64,000 nucleotides of DNA, from assembly GCF_010015445.1 (NCBI RefSeq), contig NC_053114.1:31858079-31922078 (forward strand). The letters are read 5' to 3'. The position numbers were made by a program, and so were the translations under genes. Shown here one piece after another: positions 55,889-64,000 of the stretch (position 1 is the stretch's first letter; each line of letters opens with the position of its first letter). Source of the stretch: Perca fluviatilis (taxonomy: Eukaryota > Chordata > Actinopteri > Perciformes > Percidae). The notes beneath the pieces were generated by a model. That model did no database searches. It worked only from the letters and a program-made list of their open reading frames with translations, and was not told where the DNA came from.

Positions 55889-57757
55889 TACTTGAGGAAC
55901 ATGACAGCAGTGGGTTGGTGATAGAAGTCAACTCTGGCTGTGAAATGGAAATGAATAAGGATGAGGCTATAGTGTAGATGGACACAGTGGGTGCGGCAGA
56001 CAGGAAACATAGACTTACATGTGTGTTTTGCATTCAAAAATCGAAAGAATACATTTTCTAATAGCAGGTGGAAGATGTGTTTTGATTCTCTTACGTTGCC
56101 TGCTTGCTGCTGCTTCCCTGTCTGTCTGTCTGTCTGTCTGTCCATCTATCTAATGTCTCACAGATAAAAGAGTCTTTTGGTGATACAAGCTTTGTGTGCG
56201 TGAAATTATGTGTCACTGTGGGTTTTCCAATGTGTTTGTGATTGGTATATTTTGTTTTGTAGACTTGGTAAACAGTCTGATGTTTATGTGAAAGCCACAC
56301 CACACCTATACCTATACTATTAGATTGCTGATATATGTGCATGCCTGTGTGTGTCTTATTGCAGGCTCATATGCTCCCTAGCCAGCACAGGGAGCATGTG
56401 GGGGGGGGGGATCTGGAAAGGGAAGCAATCACAAACACTTAAATCTGCAAATGGCCTTGATGTCCTGTGCTAAGCAGTCTGTGCTGACTGATGAGCCTGT
56501 TAACCCTGGCTGAAACAACTCCAGCAAAGGGATTAGACAGCAACGCTGGTCCCGGCTGTTCCTGGCCCATTTTGCATGAGAATTGTGCATGTTTAATCTA
56601 AGGTGTGCCGAGGTCCAAAGACAAGCCCCCCTCTTCTCTGTTTCTCATTATAGATGTGTAATAGCACCCTGAGGCCGGGGGCCTTAATTCACCAGTCCCA
56701 GTCTTAATCTTACCCTCAATCTCAGCGCACACCTTCCCCCATGGCCTACTCTCAACTCAAATCAGTCCTAGTCCCATCTGTCTTCTCAAGAATTTTCTCT
56801 CCTAGTCCTATACATTCTGCATTAGCCTAAACTCTGCAAGTCCTAGGACAAAGCTCAGACAGAAAGCAGCCCAGCGTTAAAACAACACAAGGGACTGTGC
56901 TGGTGGGGGGAGCCCTGTTTGAGTACATCAATGAATTTAAAGCGTTATCAGAAGACAAAACACTGCACACAGGTTTATGATACTATCAGGCAGGATTCTA
57001 CAACTCTGGAAAGTTATTATGGCAGCAGTTACTTTATCTTCTGTCACAGTGATCACCAGGTAAACATTAAAAGTGTGGCGTTCACATTTACATTACATTA
57101 GACAGCACAGCACCTTGCCAGATGATGCTGCATTGCATCACAGCAAAAGTTCTTGATGCTCAACTTTATTTAGCCCAGTCCTCTTGCCAAACCATCTTTA
57201 TGAGTTCTGATGCTCTGTTTCACTTCACCCTAAAAGACTCTAGGAGGTAAAGCTGAACCTAAACTGAAAATGCATAGCTGAGTGGCAGAGAAGTATACTG
57301 TGCACTGAAATGGATTACATCTGCTCAAAGGAAGAAAACAAAAAATGAATATGCAATCAAACATATGATATTCAAGCTGAAGTGCTGAAAATGTATTGAA
57401 CAATACATATTTTTATTGTTTGTTTTTTTTTACAAATAATCACACTCTTCCATGCTGTATATTTTTCCTGGATTTTTAGCCAACTCTTCTTGCTGTTGCA
57501 ACTTTTGCAATGCCAAATTTGCTGAAGCTTTTTTTTTTTTTAAACTTACTTATATTGAAGGAAGGCAGATAAAATGCATGCAGGCAACAATGGGGTTTGG
57601 TAGGTAGAACGCAGCCTAGTATTCAGAGCCAACTCACTTATGGTGCTGTGAAATGAACATGGTTTCTTAGCTGGTAAGAACACTGTAAAATGTGACGCCT
57701 CACATCAGTGAGGTAGGTTAGGATTGTTATGTGTTTCAAGTAATTCTGGTTAAGGTT
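54771..57757. other. Non-coding stretch with an inverted microsatellite pair
   Basis: GC-richer to about 55110, then AT-rich. Apart from the (TG)n/(CA)n pair (55717-55884) and a CTGT run near 56118-56141, nothing was recognised. Confidence 0.5.
55717..55884. repeat. (TG)n - hairpin spacer - (CA)n inverted pair
   Basis: (TG)n 55717-55800 and (CA)n 55820-55884 are complementary and only about 20 bp apart. The spacer itself contains TGTACT-GTG-AGTACA, another small inverted repeat. Confidence 0.95.
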
Positions 57758-57766
57758 ACATTTCTT

Positions 57767-58347
57767 TAGCCTCGTGAGACCGTCCTGATCTCGCAAGCTC
57801 CAGTTTTCCACTCGCAGATCAGTCTGGCATCTTGAGATAGAGAAAATTTGGAGCCGTTCGCCAAACGACCGGGCCAATCAGCGTTGGTTTTGAGGCGGGT
57901 TTAGGTGGTGATAGACAGATGGTTTATCCAATCAGCTAACCAGTATTTTCAGACAGCGGTAGCCCTAATTCTGTTAGCTGCTCGCTAATGCTTTTTTCTC
58001 TTGGATCCTTCTTTTGGAATATGGACTCGAAACCTGAAAGGGTGCCTTTTATTCCTAAATTCTCGTTACACAAACGGCAAATATCCTTTACCGACATGCT
58101 GCTTGCTTGCTGAGCTAACAAGCTATGCTTTGCCTGCAGCAGCAGGGGCTTGTGGTTGTATTTTCATACGCTTTGTTGATCTGATTGGTTGATTTGGCTC
58201 GTCTATCACCAACATAGGTGATAGACAGATGGTTTATCCAATCAGCTAACCAGTATTTTCACCCCTTCCCAAAAGTTCTCCAACGGAAAGATCCCAGATG
58301 GATATGCCGAGCAAATGCGAAGCAATCCATCTGGCGGAGTCAGGTTA
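57767..58347. mobile_element. hAT-like element with short inverted ends and 8-9 bp target duplication
   Basis: Left end TAGCCTCGTGAGACC, right end CTGGCGGAGTCAGGTTA (imperfect inverted repeat). ACATTTCTT flanks both sides (57758-57766 and 58348-58356). It has an internal direct duplication: about 45 bp starting GGTGATAGACAGATGG occur at 57910 and at 58217. Confidence 0.6.
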
Positions 58348-58355
58348 ACATTTCT

Positions 58356-58599
58356 TTTCTTAAAGATTATTTGTTGGGCATTTTTGGCCTTTATTTTTAT
58401 AGGACAGCTGAAGACATGAAGGGGGAGAGAGAGGGGGAGTGACATGCAGCAAAGGGCCGCAGGTCGTAGTCGAACCCGCGGCCGCTGCATCGAGGAGTAA
58501 GCTTCTATATATGGGCGTGCGCTCTACCAGGTGAGCTACCCAGGCGCCCTACCAGGTGAGCTACCCAGGCGCCCTACCAGGTGAGCTACCCAGGCGCCC
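58356..58599 (-). mobile_element. tRNA-derived SINE with triplicated A-box module
   Basis: Read on the minus strand it begins GGCGCCTGGGTAGCTCACC (tRNA-like, A box TAGCTCACCTGGTAGAGCG), with a B box near GGTTCGACTACGACC, then a tail ending near AAGGCCAAAAATGCC. Flanks: AGGTTAACATTTCT (58342-58355) and AGGTTACATTTCT (58600-58612), a target duplication with one base lost. The A-box unit is present three times in tandem. Confidence 0.8.
58524..58598. repeat. Three exact 25-bp tandem units inside the SINE head
   Basis: Unit starts CTACCAGGTGAGCTACCCAG and ends GCGCC. Copies lie at 58524-58548, 58549-58573 and 58574-58598, identical by eye. Confidence 0.95.
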
Positions 58600-58612
58600 A
58601 GGTTACATTTCT

Positions 58613-59497
58613 AAATGGTGGAGATTCATGTATGAGACTGATTTCCTAAGTATAACTGTAATGTATTACTTTTTTGCACCGTGTACAGACACATGTCAGC
58701 TGTAGCCGCTCATTACTTCAGTAGTTGTGTCTGTGTATGGACTTGCTGCTGCTTTTTGTTTAAATGGGTTCTTTGTTTCTTCATGTTGCATTAGTTGGGG
58801 ATTCTGCAACCATTCCCTGATTAATGCGCTTGAGTGTCAATGACAAGAGCTCTCTGAAGCATCTATCCATCTAATTCCATCTATCACTCAATCTCTTTCT
58901 CTCTGTCCTCTCATCCCCCTCTAATCCAGTCAACACTTCTCTGCAGGACAGAACAATTAATGTGTCTTCTCGTTTACTCGTTCTTCTTACCCTTATTTTT
59001 TTTTCCACTCTTCCTTTTCTTCATATTCCCCTTCAGACAATGTTGTCATGCATCTCTCATGCATCATATTACTTACTACCGTATTAGAGGAAAGTATATG
59101 TAGAGTGGCTGTGTATGCATGTACTGTACATAGTTCCAAGAGGGCCCCCATGCTGTGTGTGTAATTTCTTGTTTGTACATGGTCCCAAACATCTTTGACC
59201 ACTGCAGAGCAGGGGAGAGATGTTTAGAGAGACGGAGAGGTTGAACAAGACAAAAAAAGATTTAGAAAAAAGGAAAGAGAGGGGGGAGAGAGGGGAAAAA
59301 CAGGATGATAACAAAAGCAGCTTGGATTTCACAGAAGCATATTTCATCAATCATGTGAATAAGTCGTGGTGATTATGCATGGCGGTGGCAGGCCGAGGGG
59401 GGGCTGATTACCATACACCATAAAGGCTGCTTTCTTATCTCACACACACTGATTAGTTTCTGTCTACAGATAGCCTCTCACTCTTCGCTCTTTTTCT

Positions 59498-59576
<79 letters not shown>

Positions 59577-59808
59577 ACACAGACACTCATGTGGTGCGTC
59601 TATCTCTGGCATACACATGCATGCGTGTGTACATGCAAACGCACACACACGTTGATGCTAAAATTCCAGGTAAATGGAATTTACCTGGTGACAGGAGGTC
59701 AACCCCAAGATCCAGATGAGAAAGGTTCCCGGAGCCTCTCATTGCTAACTGGTTTTCGTTAATCAGGAGTCAGAATAATCTTCAAGAGAACTGTGGTCAA
59801 ACCATGGA
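58613..59808. other. Non-coding, with one (CA)n tract
   Basis: No gene or known element apart from (CA)n at 59500-59574 and a GA-rich patch near 59215-59300. Confidence 0.5.
59500..59574. repeat. (CA)n microsatellite
   Basis: Pure CA, about 75 bp. Confidence 0.96.
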
Positions 59809-60576
59809 AAATGCACTAGAGATCCCCCAATCACAATTTTAGCCGCCAATACCGATTGTTGATCGTCAATAAGCAAAATTGTCCGATAAATGGCTGATGC
59901 CAAACGTTTTTGTGTTGTTTTGTTTAGTTATTGCAGCTGATATAGCTGTAGCTGTGATATAGCGAACTCTGAAACTGGAAGGACTGGATGAAAAGTGTTG
60001 AAAATGGTCTCCACTGATAAATAACACATTGGCTAACTTAGAAATGAGATCCTATGTCCAAAATTCTGAACCACCCCTTTCAAATCTCATTTTTTTCTCA
60101 TTGTTTGTGTGGAAAGCCCACGTTTATTAACTAACTGTAGGAAGGCATTCGGAAATGGCAACAGATGAGCGCATCAGCTGTAGCCTAATATGTACATGTT
60201 TCGTTGTCACAGCTACATAAACAAATTTCAGCACACAGGAAGACGGGTGTTAGGGTAATATTTTTAATTTATTTAATCACAAAAATTAACCTTTGCATCA
60301 AGTGAAACAGGAAAATCCGCTAATGATAGATTCTTTCCCATTGCCAGTAGACGAGTATGCCTTTGTTGTTGTTTTTTGTCACAAACGCATGATGCAGGAA
60401 TATGTTCCCGCTACAGCTTTGACCCAGTGCACAAAACTGCTAACTTTGCTGTGCCCTTCTTATTATGTGCTGTACTCTCACTTGATATCTTTGCTGCTAA
60501 ACTTAAACTCTCCTCTGCTCTGACCGCTCGCTCTGCAGTCTCACTTGGTCTACCACACACTACCCAGACACACACT

Positions 60577-61417
60577 GGGCTAGATTTATCAAGCCGTTTG
60601 CGCCTGTTTCCAGGCGCTAATTGGTCGCAAAGACGGACGTAACCGATGCGGGCTATTTACAAACAGGGCGCACTTGGGTAAAATCGCAGATTGTCTGCCA
60701 CATGAGCGAGAAGAGACAAGTTGCGCTTTCAATATGCGTTCGTGGGAGGGTCGTGGGGAAAGTGGGAGTTCCACCCAAAAAGGTGGGAGGATAAGCGCAA
60801 AGTGCACCTAATTATATATTCCGTGGTATTTACAAAGACTGTCAGTAAGCCGCCTCTATTCTGCGGGGGGAAATTCTCCGCCTCTTTAAACCAGCCGCAA
60901 TCGAGTTTCCTCGTAGACCTTTATGCCGCTGGTGAAATGGCAACAGCAATTTGAGCAAGACGAAGACATAGGCGAAGCTGAAAATATTTTTAACAGAAGA
61001 ATCACACTTTGTCAGTGAACACAACATAATTTAGCGTTACAGATCAAGCAGACATGCAATATTAGAGTTACTGGAAGAAATCAAAGATGAAATTGAATCT
61101 CCCTCTCAGCGTTCACATCCCATTCCACCAGTTGTTAAACTCCTCGCTACATTACAAATATTGGCATCAGGATCATTTCAAACAGTCATAGCATCAGCAG
61201 TGGGAATATCGCAGTCTGCACTCAGCCATATCATAGCACCAGTACCGCTTTGCTACAGCGCAATTTACGGTATAGTGGGCGGAGAAAGACGCTGATTGCC
61301 TGATGGGTGTCAGGGTTGATAAATACTACGCAAACTGTGGAAGCATAGCGTGCGCTATTACCGAACTTGCATAAACGGACGCAGCGCAAACTGCGCTAGT
61401 GTTAGTAAATCTAGCCC
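60577..61417 (+). mobile_element. Harbinger-like element, 841 bp, 3-bp target duplication ACT
   Basis: Ends GGGCTAGATTTATCAA and TTAGTAAATCTAGCCC, flanked by ACT on both sides. It carries the start of a Harbinger-type transposase gene (see 61041) directly joined to its 3' terminal region, so the middle is deleted. Confidence 0.8.
61041..61244 (+). pseudogene. Truncated Harbinger (HARBI1-like) transposase N-terminal fragment
   Basis: The 68-codon open frame includes SSRHAILELLEEIKDEI, then PPVVKLLATLQILASGSFQT and VGISQSALSHII, the helix-turn-helix-like block typical of the start of HARBI1-type transposases. A possible start ATG at about 60936 is followed almost at once by a TGA and a frame change, and the DDE catalytic part is absent. 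Dead relic. Confidence 0.7.
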
Positions 61418-61788
61418 ACTATGTTTTGGCTCTGCTATTCCCCGTCCATTCAATCAATGGAGCAGTAGGCTACGAGGAGCAATGCAACAAGCTACAGTAA
61501 GACTAGGACAACTAGAATAGGCAATGTAATAATTACATATCAATATGTGAATTGAGTGGCTGGTCGTCCAGTCCTATGAATTTCATGACTTTTCTTGTGA
61601 TAGTGAATATTCTGCGATATATTGCAATGTATTACCTTTTTCCCAACTTCAAATCTTTCCCAATTTCAAATTATGTCCCCAAAAAGAAACTTTGTCAACA
61701 TCTGTTTTATATAATGTTTGTTTGTTCATCTCACTTCAATTTTATTTCTGCAGAGAGAAAATCCCGCACACTGACCATTACGCAAGCA

Positions 61789-61888
61789 ATAATTTATTAG
61801 AAAAATACAACGTTTCGGTCTCAGACCTTCATCAGGTGAATTTACCTGATGAAGGTCTGAGACCAACGTTAATATTCTAATAAATTAT
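61789..61888. repeat. Near-perfect 100-bp palindrome
   Basis: Left arm 61789-61837 and right arm 61844-61888 pair around a 6-bp loop. The inner stem GGTCTCAGACCTTCATCAGG is exact, while the outer part has small mismatches. The TTCATCAGG-type stem motif is a phrase I recall from fish repeats. Confidence 0.85.
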
Positions 61889-62146
61889 ACTAAATATCCG
61901 TCGATACTCTTCTACTATTTTTGATCTGTTGCCTTTGATCATATCCTACGCACCTGCCCGACAAAAGAGGTGTGCAAAAACGTTTTTTTCACAATTTTAT
62001 TTCTGCAAAATGTGATTTTCAAGCAGACAAACTGACCAACACATATATAATAAAAGATTGACACTTGGCGTCTGTGTATCAATCAACGGAAAATATCACG
62101 ATACTATACTGCATTGATTTCCCACCAGAGATTTACTCCTTAGGTA

Positions 62147-62247
62147 TTGAAATTGGGTATTTAAAGGCGAGGCATTTTTCGATACTAGATACTTTAGAGG
62201 CAATTCGTCGGTGCCTAAAAAGTATTGAATTCGGTACCCAGCCATAG
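62147..62247 (-). mobile_element. hAT terminal fragment (GGCTGGGTACCGAATTC type)
   Basis: On the minus strand it reads TATGGCTGGGTACCGAATTC followed by AATACTTTTTAGGCACCGAC, like a common fish hAT end. The partner end was not found within the composite. Confidence 0.5.
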
Positions 62248-62431
62248 ACATCGGCACGCGGTTGTTGCTCTTGGCCTGAATACTGTATGTGCGTAGTAGA
62301 TCGCCTGCTTTCCCACCGAACCAAAGCCTACGCTTCTGCTACGCTGGTCGACGTAATGACGCCATCGTTGATTACGGGAAGGTGTTCATGTAGGTGGACC
62401 GTTCAATGCAGTAGGCTGTGAGAAAGTGAAA

Positions 62432-62776
62432 ATGGAACTCCTGAGCAGAAAAAGTGATGTTTGGCAGTACTTTCAGTCAAAAGAAGGCGATTCAAGTCGA
62501 GCTACATGTTCAATTTGCAATGCCGATTTGTCTCGTGGTGGCAAGGACCCTAAACAATACACAACATTGCCTCTGTTAAAACATGTGCGTATGAAACATC
62601 CGAAAGAATATGAGTTGTGCATGAAGCAATCTACATACAGCCGCCAAAAATCAGCAACTTCAGGTACGGCAAAGGAAGGACAGTCACAGCTAAAAACTTG
62701 TGTTAACCAGACAACGGATTCGGTATTCGGTTACGGAATCTTAACCAGTGGATTTGGCCGAACCCCAAAAATCTGA
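62432..62776 (+). CDS. BED zinc-finger ORF (hAT transposase N-terminal, ZBED-like)
   Basis: 114 codons from an ATG at 62432. The BED finger pattern is visible: VWQYF, then ATCSICNADL (C-x2-C) and LLKHVRMKH (H-x4-H). This is the DNA-binding head of hAT transposases and host ZBED proteins. The downstream dimerisation/catalytic part is absent. From about codon 90 the frame runs into hAT terminal sequence (GGATTTGGCCGAACCCC). It is most likely a broken transposase head, although a host-expressed short protein cannot be excluded. Confidence 0.7.
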   Translation: MELLSRKSDVWQYFQSKEGDSSRATCSICNADLSRGGKDPKQYTTLPLLKHVRMKHPKEYELCMKQSTYSRQKSATSGTAKEGQSQLKTCVNQTTDSVFGYGILTSGFGRTPKI

Positions 62777-62795
62777 ATTCGGTGCATCCTTGGTA
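62760..62795. mobile_element. Nested hAT end (TTCGGTGCATCC type)
   Basis: CCCCAAAAATCTGAATTCGG followed by TGCATCC resembles the 3' end of another fish hAT family with start TAGGGATGCACCGAA. It may be the end of the element to which the BED ORF originally belonged. Confidence 0.45.
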
Positions 62796-62850
62796 AATAT
62801 CGGCCAATAATGATCGGCAGCCGATCAATCAGGGAATCCCTAAAATGCAC

Positions 62851-63143
62851 CGAACACTTTGGTTTATGAATGGCACAAATGACCACTATGTGGGCAGATG
62901 ATAAACAGAATGTAGTAGGTTGCTGACATGGTTAGACAGGTTTCAAGGCTCTTTCTACAAGTTGAATCAAGGTTTGGTGTGCCACCACGCTGCTGTGTAA
63001 AACGACACCAAATAAGATTTAGAAATGGCTACTTTTTTCTTTTGTTTTACCTTATGCAGTTATGTGAAAACCACATTCTAGCAAATGTTCTATTCTCTTT
63101 GCAGGAAACACAATCCACAATACAAATACCATTTTTCTGTATC
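62851..63143. other. Non-coding, nothing recognised
   Basis: AT-rich spacer between the hAT composite and the next TTAA element. Confidence 0.5.
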
Positions 63144-64000
63144 TTAAAGGGGTGATAGAATGCAAAACCGATTTTGCCTTGTCATAGTTGAATAACGACA
63201 GTTCGGTGGGTAAATAGGACATACATAGAAGCTCAAAATCCCATTGACACCCCTTTACTATGAAAATCTCATATTTTGAAACTGCCGCTGAAAACGGGCG
63301 AATCTCAACAAAGCTGGAAGTTGACGTAAGCATCCCAAGACCTGTACCTTTGTCACGCCCATGGATGTATAAAGAAAACGGTCACGCCCCAACATTTACA
63401 TAGGCTACACAACTGACCTGAGATCAGGTAGTCTTCTGAATCTAGGTTGCGCAGATCTCTGCTATTCCATTACAAAATTCACTTCTGAAACTTTTTATGC
63501 GAGAAATCAACTATGTAAAGCTCAAATATGGGCCGTTTTACGAAAATGGATGGCTAATTGCAAATTTTGTCCGACTGTGTGTCGGAGTTCAGCGGCCGGT
63601 GCTGCCTGGGTTGCTACATCGCCGCCCTGCCTGTCCTACTTCACAGACCCCGGCCTGCTGTGAGCTTGATTGAGCTCCGTCACGGCTGGCAGCCCACGGC
63701 ACTCCATACCCGCGCAAACTCACCCTTTCTGGGTGACTGGACTACCAAACGCCGCTGCCCTGACAGAGCTCCAGGGCCTGCAGCTCGCTGTTCTCCCTCC
63801 CCTCTTCCTGCTAAATGACCGGTGTGTGACTTAGAGCGCGGTCAGCGAGCTTGTTACGCCCGCAATCTCTTACAGCAAGTTCCAGTTAATCTTGTAATGG
63901 ATATGTGTGTTGAGTTATTTAGACAAACAATCGGGGAAATAAATGCCTCTTGTGCACGAGTCTCATTGATAGAGCCCGCGGTGAGCTGGAGTCCATCAAT
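63144..64000 (+). mobile_element. TTAA-type (piggyBac-like) element, left end only
   Basis: Begins TTAAAGGGGTGATAGAATGC, a start I recognise from fish repeats. It is GC-richer after 63580. No transposase frame is visible and the right end is outside the window. Confidence 0.55.

Larger units (their letters stand above)
59817..62842 (+). mobile_element. 3.0-kb hAT composite with perfect 8-bp target duplication
   Basis: AAATGCAC at 59809-59816 and 62843-62850. Ends: TAGAGATCCCCCAATCAC and, inverted, TAGGGATTCCCTGATTGATC. Inside lie a Harbinger-like derivative (60577-61417), a 100-bp palindrome (61789-61888), a hAT end near 62147-62247 and a BED zinc-finger ORF. No catalytic hATC domain was found, so it is non-autonomous. 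Confidence 0.8.

Noticed and set aside
56909..56994. Possible terminal spata17 exon reading ALFEYINEFKALSEDKT
   Set aside because: It has a usable AG in the right phase, but the residues do not resemble the known SPATA17 C-terminus.
58524..58598. CRISPR-like tandem repeats
   Set aside because: Units are directly adjacent without spacers and lie in a eukaryotic SINE head.
58440..58599. Functional tRNA gene on the minus strand
   Set aside because: A and B box-like blocks are present, but the tail, target duplication and diverged B box identify a tRNA-derived SINE.

Overview
The window looks like nuclear DNA from a teleost fish, most likely a percomorph. It is AT-rich and non-coding for the most part. 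It has very long (CA)n/(TG)n microsatellites and many fish-type repeats: hAT, piggyBac-like and Harbinger-like DNA elements plus tRNA-derived SINEs. The organism call is inferred from repeat content and from one spliced vertebrate gene. Almost all long open frames are by-products of dinucleotide repeats or chance and are not annotated as genes.

Layout: 1-22170 is upstream DNA with no coding sequence I can support. It holds two TTAA-flanked piggyBac-like elements (1167-2947, 10151-10672), microsatellites and a decayed LINE reverse-transcriptase scrap near 15001. 22209-49018 carries the one gene I recognise, spata17 (spermatogenesis-associated protein 17), on the + strand. I resolve nine coding exons with compatible phases. 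They encode about 338 residues against about 361 in the mammalian protein as I recall it. Three IQ (calmodulin-binding) motifs lie in exons 2, 3 and 4-5. The last exon, about 25 codons, was not found. An RFX X-box-like site lies 24 bp upstream of the ATG, which fits a ciliary/flagellar gene. The large introns hold most of the mobile elements, including a hAT MITE 136 bp after exon 5, a near-perfect foldback element (30834-31720) and a large fish interspersed repeat with a nested hAT MITE (40481-42090).

49019-64000 is downstream or terminal-intron DNA dominated by nested transposons. There is a piggyBac-like element in the centre of a palindromic repeat (53926-54628). A hAT-like element (57767-58347) has a SINE with a triplicated A-box module inserted at its edge (58356-58599). 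A 3.0-kb hAT composite (59817-62842) contains a complete Harbinger-like deletion derivative, a 100-bp palindrome and a BED zinc-finger ORF. A further TTAA-type element runs off the right edge.

I found no bacterial-type system, rRNA, functional tRNA or CRISPR array. The most interesting material is the X-box, the unusual exon 8/exon 9 splice junction of spata17, and several elements whose target-site duplications can be read directly.
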